Positions 37,514-47,466 of a stretch of DNA of 64,000 nucleotides are shown one piece after another. Source of the stretch: Nocardia wallacei (GTDB taxonomy: Bacteria > Actinomycetota > Actinomycetes > Mycobacteriales > Mycobacteriaceae); assembly GCF_014466955.1 (NCBI RefSeq), contig NZ_AP023396.1, positions 1,426,001-1,490,000 on the forward strand. The letters are read 5' to 3'. Position numbers and translations under genes: made by a program. Under the pieces are notes generated by a model. That model ran no database searches and had not been told where the DNA came from. It saw only the letters and a program-made list of their open reading frames with translations. Numbering within the stretch: the stretch's first letter is position 1; the number at the start of each line of letters is the position of its first letter.

Positions 37514-39372
37514 GCGACCGGTTCGCCCCGCCACGAAGGCCCGCACCGCGGCGGCCCTCCGATCACCCCGGTCGCTGGGTCCGCGCGGTGCTCGCCGTCG
37601 CGCTGGCAGGCGTGCTGGCATCGTCGGGGTGCGCGAATCTGCCGGACAACTCGGCCCCGCAGGCGCTGGGCACCTTGGATCGCCAAACTCCGTCGCAGAC
37701 CTCGTTGTCCCCGGCCGCCGGTCGCGATCCGGACCTGTTGGTGCGCGATTTCCTGCAGGCTACAGCGGATCCGGCCAACCACCACCAGACCGCCCGGCAG
37801 TATCTGACGCCGCAGGCCGCCCAGGGCTGGGACGACGCCGCCCGAACGGTGATCGTCGAGAAACCCGACACGCTGCGGCTGTCGAGGACCGCCGACGCCG
37901 CGACCTATCAGATTCGGGCGCACAAGATCGGTGAGCTGGACGCCGACGGGTCCTATCACGCCTCCGACATGACTTTCGAGACTCCGATCGAAATGACCCG
38001 GGTCGATGGTGAGTGGCGGATCAGCGAGCTGTCGTCCGACCTGGGCGTGGTGATCGACAGCAACGCGTTCGACAAGATGTACGAGCGGTATTCGCTCTAC
38101 TTCTCCAATGCGGCCGGGACCTCGATGGTGCCCGATCTGCGCTGGAACGCGATCCGCAAGGATCAGCTCACGCAGTGGCTGCTGAAGCTGTTGGCCGAGG
38201 GGCCGCGAGCGGCATTGGCGCCGGCGGTGCGCAATGTGCTGTCCGGGCCGGTGTCCGTGCACGGGCCGCCCGTCAAGCCCAACGGGGACACCGAGGGCGT
38301 GGGTATCGGCCTGGGCGGTGTCCAGATCGACTTCACCGGTGCGTCCGGCCTGGATCAGCACAACAGGGAATTGCTGGCCGCGCAGGTGGTTTCGACATTG
38401 TCCGGCGCCGGCGTTCTCGGGCCGTATTTCCTGCTGGGTGACGGCAAACCCCTCGACGAGCGATTCGCCGTCACCGGTTGGCAGGTCGCGGATGTCAGTG
38501 CCTACAGTCCGAACGCCAACGCGCACAACAAGATCGGCTTACACGCGGTCCGCGACGGTTCCTTGGTCAAGGTACTCGACAACGGGTTCGAGCCGACGCC
38601 GGGCTACTTCGGTGAGGCACGTAATCTGCAGTCGGTCGGGTTGTCGCAGGACGGGCAATTCGTCGCGGCCGTGGCGGATACCGGCCGACCCGCCCCCCAG
38701 CCCGCCAAGACGCTGGTGATCGGCAACTATGACGGCAATGTCTTCCCGGTCGCGGAGGGCAATTCCTTCACCCGCCCGTCCTGGACGGTCGACGGAAGTT
38801 CGGCGTGGGCCGTCCAGGACGGCGAACGCGTGATCCGCGCTGTGCACGACCGCAGTACCGGCACCGTATCGGTACAGGACGTCGACACGTCCGCTTTGTT
38901 CGCGCCGCCGCCTTCCCTGTCCGATCCTCCGCTGCGGCTGCCGATCACCGAATTGCGAATCTCCCGGACCGGTGCCAGGGCGGCGCTCATCGCCGGTGGC
39001 CGGGTATTCGTGGCCGTGGTGGTGCCGCAGCCCGGCGGCAAGTACTCCCTGGCCTCGCCGTCGCCGGTCGCCGTCAGCCTCGGCACGTCCGCGGTCTCGC
39101 TGGACTGGCTCGGCGGTGACAACCTCCTGATCGGGCGAGACAGCACCACCGAGCCGGTCGAGACCGCGTTCATCGATGGCTCGCAACCGACTCCGCTGAC
39201 GAGCCAGAACCTGACCTATCCGATTCGGGTGGTGAGCGCGTCGCCCGAAATCCAGTACGTGGTCGACCAGCGTGCGGTGATGCAACTACAGTCCGAGGGA
39301 CCCCGCGCGGAGCGCTTCTGGCGCGAGGTCCAAGGGCTCGGCGCCAGCGCCGTTCCCGTCCTGCCCGGTTAG
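37510..39372 (+). CDS. lpqB: Lipoprotein LpqB
   Basis: 620 residues. A positively charged start, hydrophobic segment and lipobox LASSGC with the acylated Cys near residue 39 mark an anchored lipoprotein. A GerMN-like domain ([22 protein letters not shown]) is followed by a beta-propeller-like half with repeated hydrophobic strands. LpqB interacts with MtrB and tunes MtrA signalling in mycobacteria. The ATG overlaps the mtrB stop (ATGA). Confidence 0.94.
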   Translation: MSDRFAPPRRPAPRRPSDHPGRWVRAVLAVALAGVLASSGCANLPDNSAPQALGTLDRQTPSQTSLSPAAGRDPDLLVRDFLQATADPANHHQTARQYLTPQAAQGWDDAARTVIVEKPDTLRLSRTADAATYQIRAHKIGELDADGSYHASDMTFETPIEMTRVDGEWRISELSSDLGVVIDSNAFDKMYERYSLYFSNAAGTSMVPDLRWNAIRKDQLTQWLLKLLAEGPRAALAPAVRNVLSGPVSVHGPPVKPNGDTEGVGIGLGGVQIDFTGASGLDQHNRELLAAQVVSTLSGAGVLGPYFLLGDGKPLDERFAVTGWQVADVSAYSPNANAHNKIGLHAVRDGSLVKVLDNGFEPTPGYFGEARNLQSVGLSQDGQFVAAVADTGRPAPQPAKTLVIGNYDGNVFPVAEGNSFTRPSWTVDGSSAWAVQDGERVIRAVHDRSTGTVSVQDVDTSALFAPPPSLSDPPLRLPITELRISRTGARAALIAGGRVFVAVVVPQPGGKYSLASPSPVAVSLGTSAVSLDWLGGDNLLIGRDSTTEPVETAFIDGSQPTPLTSQNLTYPIRVVSASPEIQYVVDQRAVMQLQSEGPRAERFWREVQGLGASAVPVLPG

Positions 39373-39464
39373 GCTTTGCCGGATTGTCGCAGGATGTCGA
39401 AAGCAACCGTGTGACAACAAGTTCCGCATAGAAGTTTGTCGGTGGGCGCGGGCACACTGGGCCG

Positions 39465-40103
39465 ATGCCGTTGGACCTGATTCTGCCGCGCGCGTGCGGC
39501 GGATGTGCGAAGCTCGGGACGCTCTGGTGCGACGACTGCGCCGCGAGCCTGGCCGGGCCGCCGGTCCGGGTGCGGCCGCGTACCGACCCCGGGGTGCCGT
39601 GCTGGGCGCTCGGCCCGTATACCGGGCCGGCGCGGCGCGCGGTGCTGGCGGCCAAGGAGTACGGCCGCCGCGACTTGGCCGCGCCGTTGGGGCTGGCCGT
39701 GGCGCGGGGGCTGGACGGGTTGCGCGCCCGCGACCGGCCGCTGGTGCTCGTGCCCGCGCCGAGCCGGCGGGCGGCCGCGCGGCGGCGCGGTGGCGATCCG
39801 GTGGCCCGGACCGTCCGGGTGGCCGCGAGTTGGCTGCCGGATTGCCGATGCGCGCCCGTGCTCGCTACACGGCGCGGCGTGCGTGATTCGGTCGGCCTGA
39901 GCCGCGAGGACCGGCGACACAATCTGCGCGACCGTGTCACCGCCGTCGGCCGGGCGTTGCCCGCCGCCCTGCGCGTGCTGAATGCCGAGGTGGTGCTCGT
40001 GGACGACGTCTTGACGACCGGTGCCACGGCCGCCGAGGCGGTCCGGACACTCGCCCGGATCGGCGTGGCGGTACGTGGCGTGTTGGTGACATGTGCTGCT
40101 TGA
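39465..40103 (+). CDS. ComF-family phosphoribosyltransferase
   Basis: 212 residues. The N-terminal CGGC and CDDC pairs form the zinc-binding finger. The PRPP motif is VVLVDDVLTTGATA near residue 180. ComF proteins help DNA uptake in competent bacteria, but the actinobacterial copies have no proven role. It sits between lpqB and hpf as in mycobacteria. Confidence 0.9.
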   Translation: MPLDLILPRACGGCAKLGTLWCDDCAASLAGPPVRVRPRTDPGVPCWALGPYTGPARRAVLAAKEYGRRDLAAPLGLAVARGLDGLRARDRPLVLVPAPSRRAAARRRGGDPVARTVRVAASWLPDCRCAPVLATRRGVRDSVGLSREDRRHNLRDRVTAVGRALPAALRVLNAEVVLVDDVLTTGATAAEAVRTLARIGVAVRGVLVTCAA

Positions 40104-40308
40104 AGCTTTGAAATTCGTGTGAACACTGGCGGTCGGAACGCTGTCGTAATAGCGTTGCTGACAGAGCGATCTGACACCCGAACCAGAGAGTTTGGAGGTG
40201 GCACCTCGGACGACTTTCGTGCCGAGTTCCCCGGCATCGGCCTCGGCTCGGCGCGGTTGAATCCCGCCGCACATGCATCGGTTGTGCGGCCAGATCCGGG
40301 AGGTACGC

Positions 40309-41046
40309 GTGACGACTTCACGACCTTCAGTGAAAGCAGCAGATCCCTCGGTCCGTGACGGCTCTGCGTTCGAGTTCGAACGCAACGGCGCCGAGCAGCC
40401 TGCAGCGGACCGGCCCAGGACGCCTCGAGCGGACGTCGTGGTGAAGGGCCGCAACGTCGAGGTTCCCGATCATTTCCGAATCCACGTGGAGGAGAAGCTC
40501 TCCCGGCTCGAGCGCTTCGATCCATCGATCTATCTGTTCGACGTCGAGCTGTTCCACGAACGCAATCGCCGCCAGCGCAAGAGTTGCCAGCGCCTGGAGA
40601 TCACCGTGCGCGGCAAGGGACCGGTGGCCCGGTCCGAGGCCTGCGCGGACAGCTTCTACGCCGCCCTCGAGTCGGCCGTGGAGAAGCTGGAGAGCCGCCT
40701 GCGCCGCAGCAAGGACCGGCGGCGCGTGCACTACGGGGAGAAGACCCCCCTCTCGGTGGCCGAGGCCACGGCCACGCTGGTCGATGAGGCGGCACCGGTT
40801 CCGGTCAACGGGACCGCCACCCACGAACATCGTTCCGAGGAAACGGAATCCGGCGAGTACGCCGGTCCGGGCCACATCGTCCGGACGAAGGTGCATCCGG
40901 CGAATCCCATGTCGGTCGACGATGCGCTCTACCAGATGGAGCTCGTCGGCCACGATTTCTTCCTCTTCCACGATCGTGAGACCGACCGACCGTCGGTGGT
41001 CTATCGCCGCCACGCCTTCGACTACGGCCTGATCCGGCTCGCGTAG
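40309..41046 (+). CDS. hpf: Ribosome hibernation promoting factor, long form
   Basis: 245 residues from GTG 40309, with GGGAGG 5 bases upstream. The N-terminal S30AE domain (VVKGRNVEVPDHFRIHVEEK, ESAVEKLESRLRRSKDRRR) binds the decoding site; the C-terminal dimer domain includes MSVDDALYQMELVGHDFFLF. Long HPF makes 100S dimers or inactive ribosomes in stationary phase. The 205-bp region upstream contains the hairpin AACGCT-N8-AGCGTT at 40137-40156, possibly part of its control. Confidence 0.94.
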   Translation: MTTSRPSVKAADPSVRDGSAFEFERNGAEQPAADRPRTPRADVVVKGRNVEVPDHFRIHVEEKLSRLERFDPSIYLFDVELFHERNRRQRKSCQRLEITVRGKGPVARSEACADSFYAALESAVEKLESRLRRSKDRRRVHYGEKTPLSVAEATATLVDEAAPVPVNGTATHEHRSEETESGEYAGPGHIVRTKVHPANPMSVDDALYQMELVGHDFFLFHDRETDRPSVVYRRHAFDYGLIRLA

Positions 41047-41217
41047 CGGCATCTCCCGTTCGCGCACGGGGCCGTTGGTTTCCACCTTCGGCCCTGTGGC
41101 CGGGGAATCCGATCGGCGCACCCGTCGGGGCCGTTTCCGATCCGTCACGGGGAATCGAGGACACCGACTACGCCGCCCGAGGGTCATTTGTCTGTGACAC
41201 CGTGTCTCGATTTTTTT

Positions 41218-41233
41218 CTTACCTCGGAGTAAG
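41218..41233. promoter_or_regulatory. Inverted repeat upstream of the thiolase
   Basis: CTTAC-CTCGGA-GTAAG lies 36 bp before the thiolase start, after a T-rich stretch. A regulator of lipid genes could bind here; none is adjacent. Confidence 0.4.
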
Positions 41234-41268
41234 TTTGGTGGCCAGGTGGTTCTCTCGAAAGGATTCCC

Positions 41269-42561
41269 ATGGCAACCCAGGGCGCTCGCCGTGCCGTCAT
41301 CGTCTCCGGGGTCCGCACGCCGTTCGTGCGGGCGTTCACCGACTACACCCGGATGGACTCCATCGACCTGGCCGACGTGGCGGTCGCGGGGCTACTGGAA
41401 CGGACCGCGTTGCCCAAAGAGCAGGTGCAGGCGATCGTGTGGGGCGGGGTCATCCTGCCCAGCGCGGCCCCGAACATCGCGCGGGAGATCGCCCTGGACC
41501 TGAAGCTGGACCCGGGCTGTGAGGGCCACACCGTGACCCGGGCCTGCGCGTCCGGGTTACAGGCGGTCACCACGGCGGCGGCCGCCATCGAGCGCGGCGA
41601 GTACGACATCATGATCGCCGGCGGCAGCGACTCGACCAGCAACGCCGAGGTCAAGTTGCCGCAGAAGATGGTGCACGCGGCGGCGCCGCTGGCCCTGGGC
41701 AAGCCGAAGGCCAAGGACTACCTGTCGGCGGTCGCGCAACTGGCGCCGTTCACCGATCTCCTGCCGCGCCGGCCGAAGATCGAGGAGCGCACCACCGGCG
41801 AGGTGATGGGGGAGTCGGCGGAGAAGATGGCCGGCATCCACGGTGTCACCCGCGCCGCGCAGGACGAGTTCGCCGCCCGCTCACACCACCGGGCCGCGGC
41901 GGCCATCGAGTCCGGCCGCTTCGACCGCGAGGTGCTGGAAGTCGTGACGCCGGAAGGGAAGTCGATCACTCGCGACGGCCTGGTGCGGGCCAACACCAGC
42001 GTCGAGAAGCTCGCGACCCTCGCGCCGGTGTTCGCCGAGAACGGCACCGTCACCGCCGGCAATGCCAGCCCGCTCACGGACGGGGCCGCCGCGGTGCTGC
42101 TGATGAGCGAGGAGAAGGCCCGCGAGCTGGGCCTGCAGCCGCTGGCCGCGTTCCGCTCCTGGAGCTACGTCAGCGTCGACCCGCGCGACCAGGTGCTGAT
42201 CGGGCCTGCCATCTCCATGCCGCGCGCCCTCGACAAGGCCGGAATGTCGCTCGCCGACGTCGATTTCGTCGACATCCACGAGGCCTTCGCCGCCCAGACC
42301 CTGTCCGTGCTGGCCGCCCTGAGCAGTGACGAGTGGGCCAAGACCCGCCTCGACCGCGATACCGCTGTCGGTGAGATCGACCCGGCGATCCTGAACGTGC
42401 ACGGCGGCTCGGTTTCCCTCGGGCACCCCTTCGGTGCCACGGGCGCCCGCATGGTCACCACCATGGCCAACGAACTCGCCCTCTCCGGGAAGAGCGCCGC
42501 CCTGCTCGGCATTTGCGCGGCAGGCGGCATCGGTGCGTCGGCGGTGCTGGAACGCGTCTGA
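41269..42561 (+). CDS. Acetyl-CoA C-acyltransferase (thiolase)
   Basis: 430 residues of the degradative thiolase family. Catalytic Cys is in TVTRACASGLQ, the His in HEAFAAQTL, and the second Cys in GICAAGGIGASAV; GHPFGATGAR is the thiolase signature. It resembles the FadI/FadA group that ends each beta-oxidation cycle by releasing acetyl-CoA. ATG 41269 follows GAAAGGA. No dehydrogenase partner adjoins it; it stands alone between hpf and bluB. Confidence 0.9.
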   Translation: MATQGARRAVIVSGVRTPFVRAFTDYTRMDSIDLADVAVAGLLERTALPKEQVQAIVWGGVILPSAAPNIAREIALDLKLDPGCEGHTVTRACASGLQAVTTAAAAIERGEYDIMIAGGSDSTSNAEVKLPQKMVHAAAPLALGKPKAKDYLSAVAQLAPFTDLLPRRPKIEERTTGEVMGESAEKMAGIHGVTRAAQDEFAARSHHRAAAAIESGRFDREVLEVVTPEGKSITRDGLVRANTSVEKLATLAPVFAENGTVTAGNASPLTDGAAAVLLMSEEKARELGLQPLAAFRSWSYVSVDPRDQVLIGPAISMPRALDKAGMSLADVDFVDIHEAFAAQTLSVLAALSSDEWAKTRLDRDTAVGEIDPAILNVHGGSVSLGHPFGATGARMVTTMANELALSGKSAALLGICAAGGIGASAVLERV

Positions 42562-42598
42562 GTGACGACGCGGGAAAGTCGTTGGCGCGCAGCGGCAC

Positions 42599-43231
42599 TC
42601 AGCGCCGGAAGCGTTCCCAGTGGACCGCCTCCGCGAGTGGGCGGCGCGCGCGCCAACCGAAGCGCTCCAGGTCCGGTGTCTGCTGGAACTCGTGCACCGG
42701 GCCGACACACAGCCACGCGACCGGCCGGATGCCCGGCGGCAACTCGATCAGGTCGGTGAGAAACGGGCCGTCGTAGAAGCTCACCCAGCCGACGCCGACG
42801 CCCTCGGCGGTGGCGGCCAGCCACAGGTTCTGGATGGCGAGAATCGTGGAGTAGAGCCCGGTTTCGGGGACGGTGGCCCGCCCGAGGACCTGCGGCCCGC
42901 CGCGGCCGTCGTCGTGGGTGACGACGACGCCGGTGCCGCTCTCGATGATGCCCTCGATCTTGATCGGATCGAAGACGCGGGCCCGCTCGGGCGGCAGCGC
43001 GTCTCGGAACTTGGTGCGCTTCCGCGCGACGTGCGTGGCGAAGCGCGCCAGCCGTCCGCGGTCCCGCACGACGACGAAATCCCACGGCTGCGAATTGCCG
43101 ACGCTCGGTGCGCGGTGCGCGGCGTCGAGGATCCGCAGCAGCGTCTGGTCGTCGACCAGTTCCCCGGTGAATTCCGCGCGCACGTCGCGCCGTTGTCGAA
43201 TTACGTCGTAGATACCGGGTTGAGCCAACAC
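42599..43231 (-). CDS. bluB: 5,6-Dimethylbenzimidazole synthase (BluB-like)
   Basis: 210 residues, nitroreductase fold of the BluB type: YDVIRQRRDVRAEF, AAHRAPSVGNSQPWDFVVV, KIEGIIESGTGVVVTHD, AIQNLWLAATAEGVGVGWVSF and PVAWLCVGPVHEF. BluB breaks FMN to make the lower ligand of vitamin B12. Assignment rests on these motifs; the true role needs testing because related flavin oxidoreductases share them. GTG 43231 is chosen as start. It is convergent with the thiolase. Confidence 0.82.
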   Translation of the reverse strand: MLAQPGIYDVIRQRRDVRAEFTGELVDDQTLLRILDAAHRAPSVGNSQPWDFVVVRDRGRLARFATHVARKRTKFRDALPPERARVFDPIKIEGIIESGTGVVVTHDDGRGGPQVLGRATVPETGLYSTILAIQNLWLAATAEGVGVGWVSFYDGPFLTDLIELPPGIRPVAWLCVGPVHEFQQTPDLERFGWRARRPLAEAVHWERFRR

Positions 43232-43297
43232 GGGCCTCAGTCAATCAGGCGGGCGGGCGGACCGGTCCGTCGGCATCCTGAAATCCCCGCACAAAGG

Positions 43298-43336
43298 CGC
43301 ACCCCGTATCGGAGAGGGGAACCGATACGGGGTGCG
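43298..43336 (-). terminator. Terminator of the desaturase genes
   Basis: CGCACCCCGTATCGG pairs perfectly with CCGATACGGGGTGCG (15 bp) around a 9-base loop. It lies 15 bp past the stop of the first desaturase on its strand, and a short T stretch follows there. Confidence 0.8.
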
Positions 43337-43350
43337 TGAATACGGGAAGC

Positions 43351-44601
43351 TCAGGCGACGGCCGCCGCGGCCCGGCGCGCGATCCGGCGACGGCCCTCCT
43401 GCAGGGCCGTGCGCAGCCCGCGTCGGCGACCGGTGGCCGGGTCGATCGTGGCCGCACCGCCGAAGACGCGCTCGGACCTGGTCTCCGGGGCGTCGTCGGC
43501 GCTGCGGCGCAGGTACTTGTTCGGCAGCGACAGCTTGATGATGGTGCGCCACGACTTGGCGTACTGCACCGGCAGCGACCCGGTGGTGTAGGGCAGGTCG
43601 TACTTGTCGCACAGCTCGCGCACCCGCACCGCGATCGCCGCGAGCCGGTTGCTCGGCAGATCCGGGAACAGGTGATGCTCGATCTGGTGCGAGAGGTTGC
43701 CGGTCATGAAGTGCAGCAGCGGGCCACCGGAGATATTGGCGCTGCCCAGCATCTGCCGCAGGTACCACTGGCCCTGGGTTTCACCGTCGATGTCGGCCTT
43801 GGTGAACTTCTCGGCGCCGTCGGGGAAGTGGCCGCAGAAGATGACCGCGTTGGTCCACACATTGCGCACCACATTGGCGGTGATGTTGGCCGTCAGCGTG
43901 GAGAAGAACGCCGGGCCGGTCAGCAGCGGGAAGATCAGGTAGTCCTTGGCGACCTGCTTGCCGACCTTCTTCAGCACCAGGCGGCGGTCCGCCTCGAACT
44001 GTTTGCGCTCCGGGCTGTCGGCGGGCCACTTCTTCTTGGCGACCTTGCCCAGCTCCAGATGCTGGATCGCGACGCCGTATTCGAAGAACATCTGCAGCAG
44101 CAGGTTGTACACCGGCTGGCCGAGATAGAACGGCGACCAGCGCTGGTCGCGGGTGACGCGCAGCAGGCCGTAGCCGATGTCGTCGTCCATGCCCAGCACG
44201 TTGGTGTACTTGTGGTGCAGGAAGTTGTGCGTGATCTTCCAGTGCTCCGACGGGCCGACGTTGTCCCATTCCCACGTCGAGGAGTGGACCTCGGGATCGT
44301 TCATCCAATCCCACTGGCCGTGCATGACGTTGTGGCCGATCTCCATGTTCTCGATGATCTTGGCGGTGCTCAGCAGCGCCGTACCGGCCAGCCAGGCCGG
44401 CGGCAGGAAGCTGGCGAACAGCACCACGCGGCCGGAGATCTCGAGCGCGCGCTGTAGCCGGATCACATTGCGGATGTACTTGGCGTCGCGCTCGCCACGG
44501 GACGCCTCGATCTCGCGCCGGATCGAATCCAGCTCGGCACCGATGGCCTCCACATCCTCGGGGGTGAGGTGGGCGTATTCCTTGACATCCGAGATCGCCA
44601 T
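43351..44601 (-). CDS. Fatty-acid desaturase, DesA3 type, copy 1
   Basis: 416 residues. Three His boxes of membrane diiron desaturases: GHNVMHGQWDWMND, HNFLHHKYTN and QIEHHLFPDLPSNR, with two helix pairs between them. DesA3 of M. tuberculosis converts stearoyl-CoA to oleoyl-CoA, taking electrons from the Rv3230c-like reductase. The tail is rich in Arg and Ala. A regulator-type element lies 14-33 bp upstream of ATG 44601, so the transcript may begin very near the start codon. It is separated from copy 2 by 97 bp. Confidence 0.92.
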   Translation of the reverse strand: MAISDVKEYAHLTPEDVEAIGAELDSIRREIEASRGERDAKYIRNVIRLQRALEISGRVVLFASFLPPAWLAGTALLSTAKIIENMEIGHNVMHGQWDWMNDPEVHSSTWEWDNVGPSEHWKITHNFLHHKYTNVLGMDDDIGYGLLRVTRDQRWSPFYLGQPVYNLLLQMFFEYGVAIQHLELGKVAKKKWPADSPERKQFEADRRLVLKKVGKQVAKDYLIFPLLTGPAFFSTLTANITANVVRNVWTNAVIFCGHFPDGAEKFTKADIDGETQGQWYLRQMLGSANISGGPLLHFMTGNLSHQIEHHLFPDLPSNRLAAIAVRVRELCDKYDLPYTTGSLPVQYAKSWRTIIKLSLPNKYLRRSADDAPETRSERVFGGAATIDPATGRRRGLRTALQEGRRRIARRAAAAVA

Positions 44602-44614
44602 GCCGGTTACACTA

Positions 44615-44638
44615 CCGTAGGTTACGGCTCCGTAGGTT
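44615..44638. promoter_or_regulatory. Putative operator of desaturase copy 1
   Basis: The element reads CCGTAGGTTACGGCTCCGTA then GGTT. It contains TACGG-CT-CCGTA (44623-44634) and CCGTA-GGT-TACGG (44615-44627), two overlapping inverted repeats. Twenty bases of it match the reductase upstream site at 18 of 20 positions. Confidence 0.7.
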
Positions 44639-44698
44639 GTTGCTCGATCGATTCACAACTGTGGCGTACGCCGCATTGTGATCGTGGCCAACATGTGC

Positions 44699-46099
44699 TT
44701 AATTGGACCGCTGACGTCGGCGTACCCGCCGGATCGCGCGCTCGCGCAAGGCCCGTTGCCGCAGCACCTTCTTCTCCTGCCGGGCCTTGTCCTGCAGGGC
44801 CAGTTTCGCCTCGTGCAGCGACTCCTTCTCCTTCCGCGCCTTCTCCTTCAGCGCCACCTTCGCCTCGGCCAGCGCCGAGCGCAGCCCGCGCCGCTGCCCG
44901 GTCACCGGATCCACGGGCCAGTGGGACTCGGCCCACTGCTCGGTGCTCGGCAGCGCGGGCAGGGTGATCCCGGCGAACTTGCGCTCCGAGGAGGTCTCGG
45001 GGGCGTCGTCGGCGGTGCGCCGCAGGAACCGGTCCGGCAGCGCCAGCTTGTGGATGGTGCGGAAGGCGAGCAGATACTGCTTGCCCAGCGAGCCCGTGGT
45101 GTAGGGCAGGTCGTACTTGTCGCACAGCTCCCGGACTCGGCGCGCGACTTCCGGATAGCGGTTGCTGGGCAGATCCGGGAACAGGTGATGCTCGATCTGA
45201 TAGCAGAGATTTCCGCTCATGAAGGCCATCACCGGGCCCGCGGAGAAGTTCGCGCTGCCGAGCATCTGCCGCAGATACCACTCGCCGCGGGTCTCGCCCT
45301 CCAGTTGCTCGATGGTGAACTTCTCGGCGCCGTCGGGGAAGTGGCCGCAGAAGATGACCGCGTAAGCCCACAGGTTGCGAACCAGGTTGGCGGCGGCGTT
45401 GGCCTTCAGCGTCGCCTTCCATCCCGGGCCGGTCAGTGCCGGGTAGATGACGAAATCCTTGCCGACCTGCCGGGCGATCTTGCGTCCGAACACGCGGTTC
45501 GGCTCCGACATCACCTGCCAGCGCGGCGTGCCGGACAGCTCCCTGTCGATGCTCCAGTCGTGCAGCGCGATACCCCACTCGAAGGTCGCGGCCAGCAGCA
45601 GGTTCGCCGCCGGCTGTGCCAGGTGCAGCGGCTTCCACTCCTCGTCCCGGGTCATCCGCAGGATCCCGAAGCCGAGGTCCTCGTCCTTGCCGAGCACGTT
45701 GGTGTAGGTGTGGTGGGAGTAGTTGTGCGCGCGCCGCCACTGCGCCGACGGCCCGGTCATATCCCACTCCCAGGTGGTGGAGTGGATCTCCGGGTCGTTC
45801 ATCCAGTCCCACTGCCCGTGGCTGATGTTGTGCCCCAGCTCCATGTTCTCGATGATCTTGGCGACCGAGAGCATCGCGGTACCGGCCACCCAGGCCCACC
45901 GGTTGCGTCCCGCGAACAACGTCGCGCGGGCGGCCGCCTCCAGCATGCGCTGGGCGCGGATGGTGCGGCGGATGTAGGTCGCGTCGCGTTCGCCGAGCGA
46001 TAGCTCGACATCCCGGCGAATCGCGTCGAGTTCCTGCCCCAGGGTCTCGATATCGGCCGCCGTCAGATGGGCGAATGCCTTGATATCGGTGATGGCCAC
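44699..46099 (-). CDS. Fatty-acid desaturase, DesA3 type, copy 2, with a basic helical tail
   Basis: 466 residues from GTG 46099, five bases after AGGGAGA. His boxes: GHNISHGQWDWMND, HNYSHHTYTNV and QIEHHLFPDLPSNRY. It is clearly a paralogue of the neighbouring desaturase. The last 55 residues differ sharply: a Lys/Glu/Arg-rich helix (AEAKVALKEKARKEKESL, ALQDKARQEKKVLRQRAL) that could bind a partner or the membrane surface. It follows the reductase gene on the same strand with a 119-bp gap. Confidence 0.92.
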   Translation of the reverse strand: MAITDIKAFAHLTAADIETLGQELDAIRRDVELSLGERDATYIRRTIRAQRMLEAAARATLFAGRNRWAWVAGTAMLSVAKIIENMELGHNISHGQWDWMNDPEIHSTTWEWDMTGPSAQWRRAHNYSHHTYTNVLGKDEDLGFGILRMTRDEEWKPLHLAQPAANLLLAATFEWGIALHDWSIDRELSGTPRWQVMSEPNRVFGRKIARQVGKDFVIYPALTGPGWKATLKANAAANLVRNLWAYAVIFCGHFPDGAEKFTIEQLEGETRGEWYLRQMLGSANFSAGPVMAFMSGNLCYQIEHHLFPDLPSNRYPEVARRVRELCDKYDLPYTTGSLGKQYLLAFRTIHKLALPDRFLRRTADDAPETSSERKFAGITLPALPSTEQWAESHWPVDPVTGQRRGLRSALAEAKVALKEKARKEKESLHEAKLALQDKARQEKKVLRQRALRERAIRRVRRRQRSN

Positions 46100-46218
46100 C
46101 GCGTCTCCCTGCTCCCTGTGTTTCTCGGGCCGTGCCTTCGGTACGGCGTGTTCGCGGCCCGGAGGCTCGACTACCTTCGAGGGTATCGGGTTCCGGTGAA
46201 CCCGAGTGGTGCCCGCGG

Positions 46219-47382
46219 CTACACGTCGAGGGTGCAGTCCCCGGCGGCGGCCGAGACGCAGGTCTGAATCTTCTCCCCGGCTTGATGTTCCGCGCCGTTG
46301 CGCAGATCGCGCACGTGGCCGTCGGTGAGAGACACGACACAGGTCTGGCAGATGCCCATGCGGCAACCGAACGGCATCTGCACACCGGCGTCCTCACCGG
46401 CCTGCATCAGCGTGGTGGCGCCGTCGACGGTCGCTGTGCGCCCGCTGCGGCCGAAGGTGACGGTGCCGCCCTGCCCGACCGCGGAGCGTTCCACCTCGAA
46501 CCGCTCGATGTGCAGCTTGTCGCTGAGACCTGCTGCGGCCCAGTGCTTTTCGATGTCGTCGAGCATGCCCAGCGGGCCGCAGGCCCAGGTCTCGCGCTCG
46601 CGCCAGTCCGGGAACAGCTCATCGAGCCGGTCCAGGCCGAACTTGCCGTGCTCGGCGGTCAGATGCCGGTGCGAGGTGAAGCTCGGATGCTTGTCGTGCA
46701 GTTCGCTCAGCTCGGCGCCGAACAGCACGTCGTCGGCGGTGCGGGCGGAGTGCACGTGCACCACGTCGGGCCAGCTGCCGCGCCGGTCCATGGTGCGCAG
46801 CATGGCCATCACGGGTGTGATGCCGCTGCCCGCGGTCAAGAACAGCACCTTCGCGGGCGGCGGCTCCGGCAGCACGAAACCGCCCTGCGGTGCGGCCAGC
46901 CGCACGACGGTCCCCTCGGGGACCCCGTTGACAAGGTGGCTGGACAGGAAACCTTCCGGCATCGCCTTGACCGCGATGGAGATCAGCCGCTTGGACCGGC
47001 TGTCGGGATCGGTCCAGTCCGGCGGGCAGGTCAGCGAGTAGGAGCGCCAGTGCCAGCGGCCCCCGACCAGCACGCCGATGCCGATGTACTGACCGGGCGT
47101 GAACTTGAAATCGAACCCCCAGCCCGGCTTGATGACCAGCGTGACCGCGTCGGTGGTCTCCTTGCGCACCGACACGATGCGCCCGCGCAGCTCGCGCGCC
47201 GACCACAGCGGGTTGATCAGGTGCAGATAGTCGTCCGGCAGCAGCGGGGTGGTGACCCGGGCGGCCGCGCCGCGCAGCGCGTTCAGCCGCGTCCGGCCGG
47301 ACATCTTCGCCTCGGCGACCGGTGCCTCCAACCATTCCCGGACGCCTTGTACGGATTTCAGGACCATCGTGCGGATGCTCAT
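46219..47382 (-). CDS. Ferredoxin reductase (Rv3230c-like) for the desaturases
   Basis: 387 residues. Flavin-binding [17 protein letters not shown]-binding [16 protein letters not shown], and a C-terminal plant-type 2Fe-2S domain with [13 protein letters not shown] and a later Cys in [10 protein letters not shown]. It passes electrons from NAD(P)H through FAD and the cluster to the diiron desaturases. The gene begins 55 bp after the operator-like repeat. Order reductase-desaturase-desaturase fits one electron-transfer unit. Confidence 0.93.
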   Translation of the reverse strand: MSIRTMVLKSVQGVREWLEAPVAEAKMSGRTRLNALRGAAARVTTPLLPDDYLHLINPLWSARELRGRIVSVRKETTDAVTLVIKPGWGFDFKFTPGQYIGIGVLVGGRWHWRSYSLTCPPDWTDPDSRSKRLISIAVKAMPEGFLSSHLVNGVPEGTVVRLAAPQGGFVLPEPPPAKVLFLTAGSGITPVMAMLRTMDRRGSWPDVVHVHSARTADDVLFGAELSELHDKHPSFTSHRHLTAEHGKFGLDRLDELFPDWRERETWACGPLGMLDDIEKHWAAAGLSDKLHIERFEVERSAVGQGGTVTFGRSGRTATVDGATTLMQAGEDAGVQMPFGCRMGICQTCVVSLTDGHVRDLRNGAEHQAGEKIQTCVSAAAGDCTLDV

Positions 47383-47436
47383 TTCACTGTGTTGAACGAT
47401 GCCGGCGCGCTCGATTGCGCGCTCTCCCGGTGCCAG

Positions 47437-47456
47437 GTTACGGCATCGTAGGTTAC
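47437..47456. promoter_or_regulatory. Putative operator of the reductase/desaturase operon
   Basis: AGGTTACGGCATCGTAGGTT plus the following ACC. It has TACG-GCAT-CGTA at its core and is 18/20 identical to the element before desaturase copy 1. Confidence 0.7.
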
Positions 47457-47466
47457 CGCGGCACGC

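Noticed and set aside
40135..40156. Stress sigma-factor promoter (GGAAC...CGTT) upstream of hpf
   Set aside because: The gap between the boxes is 13 bases; 16-18 would be expected.
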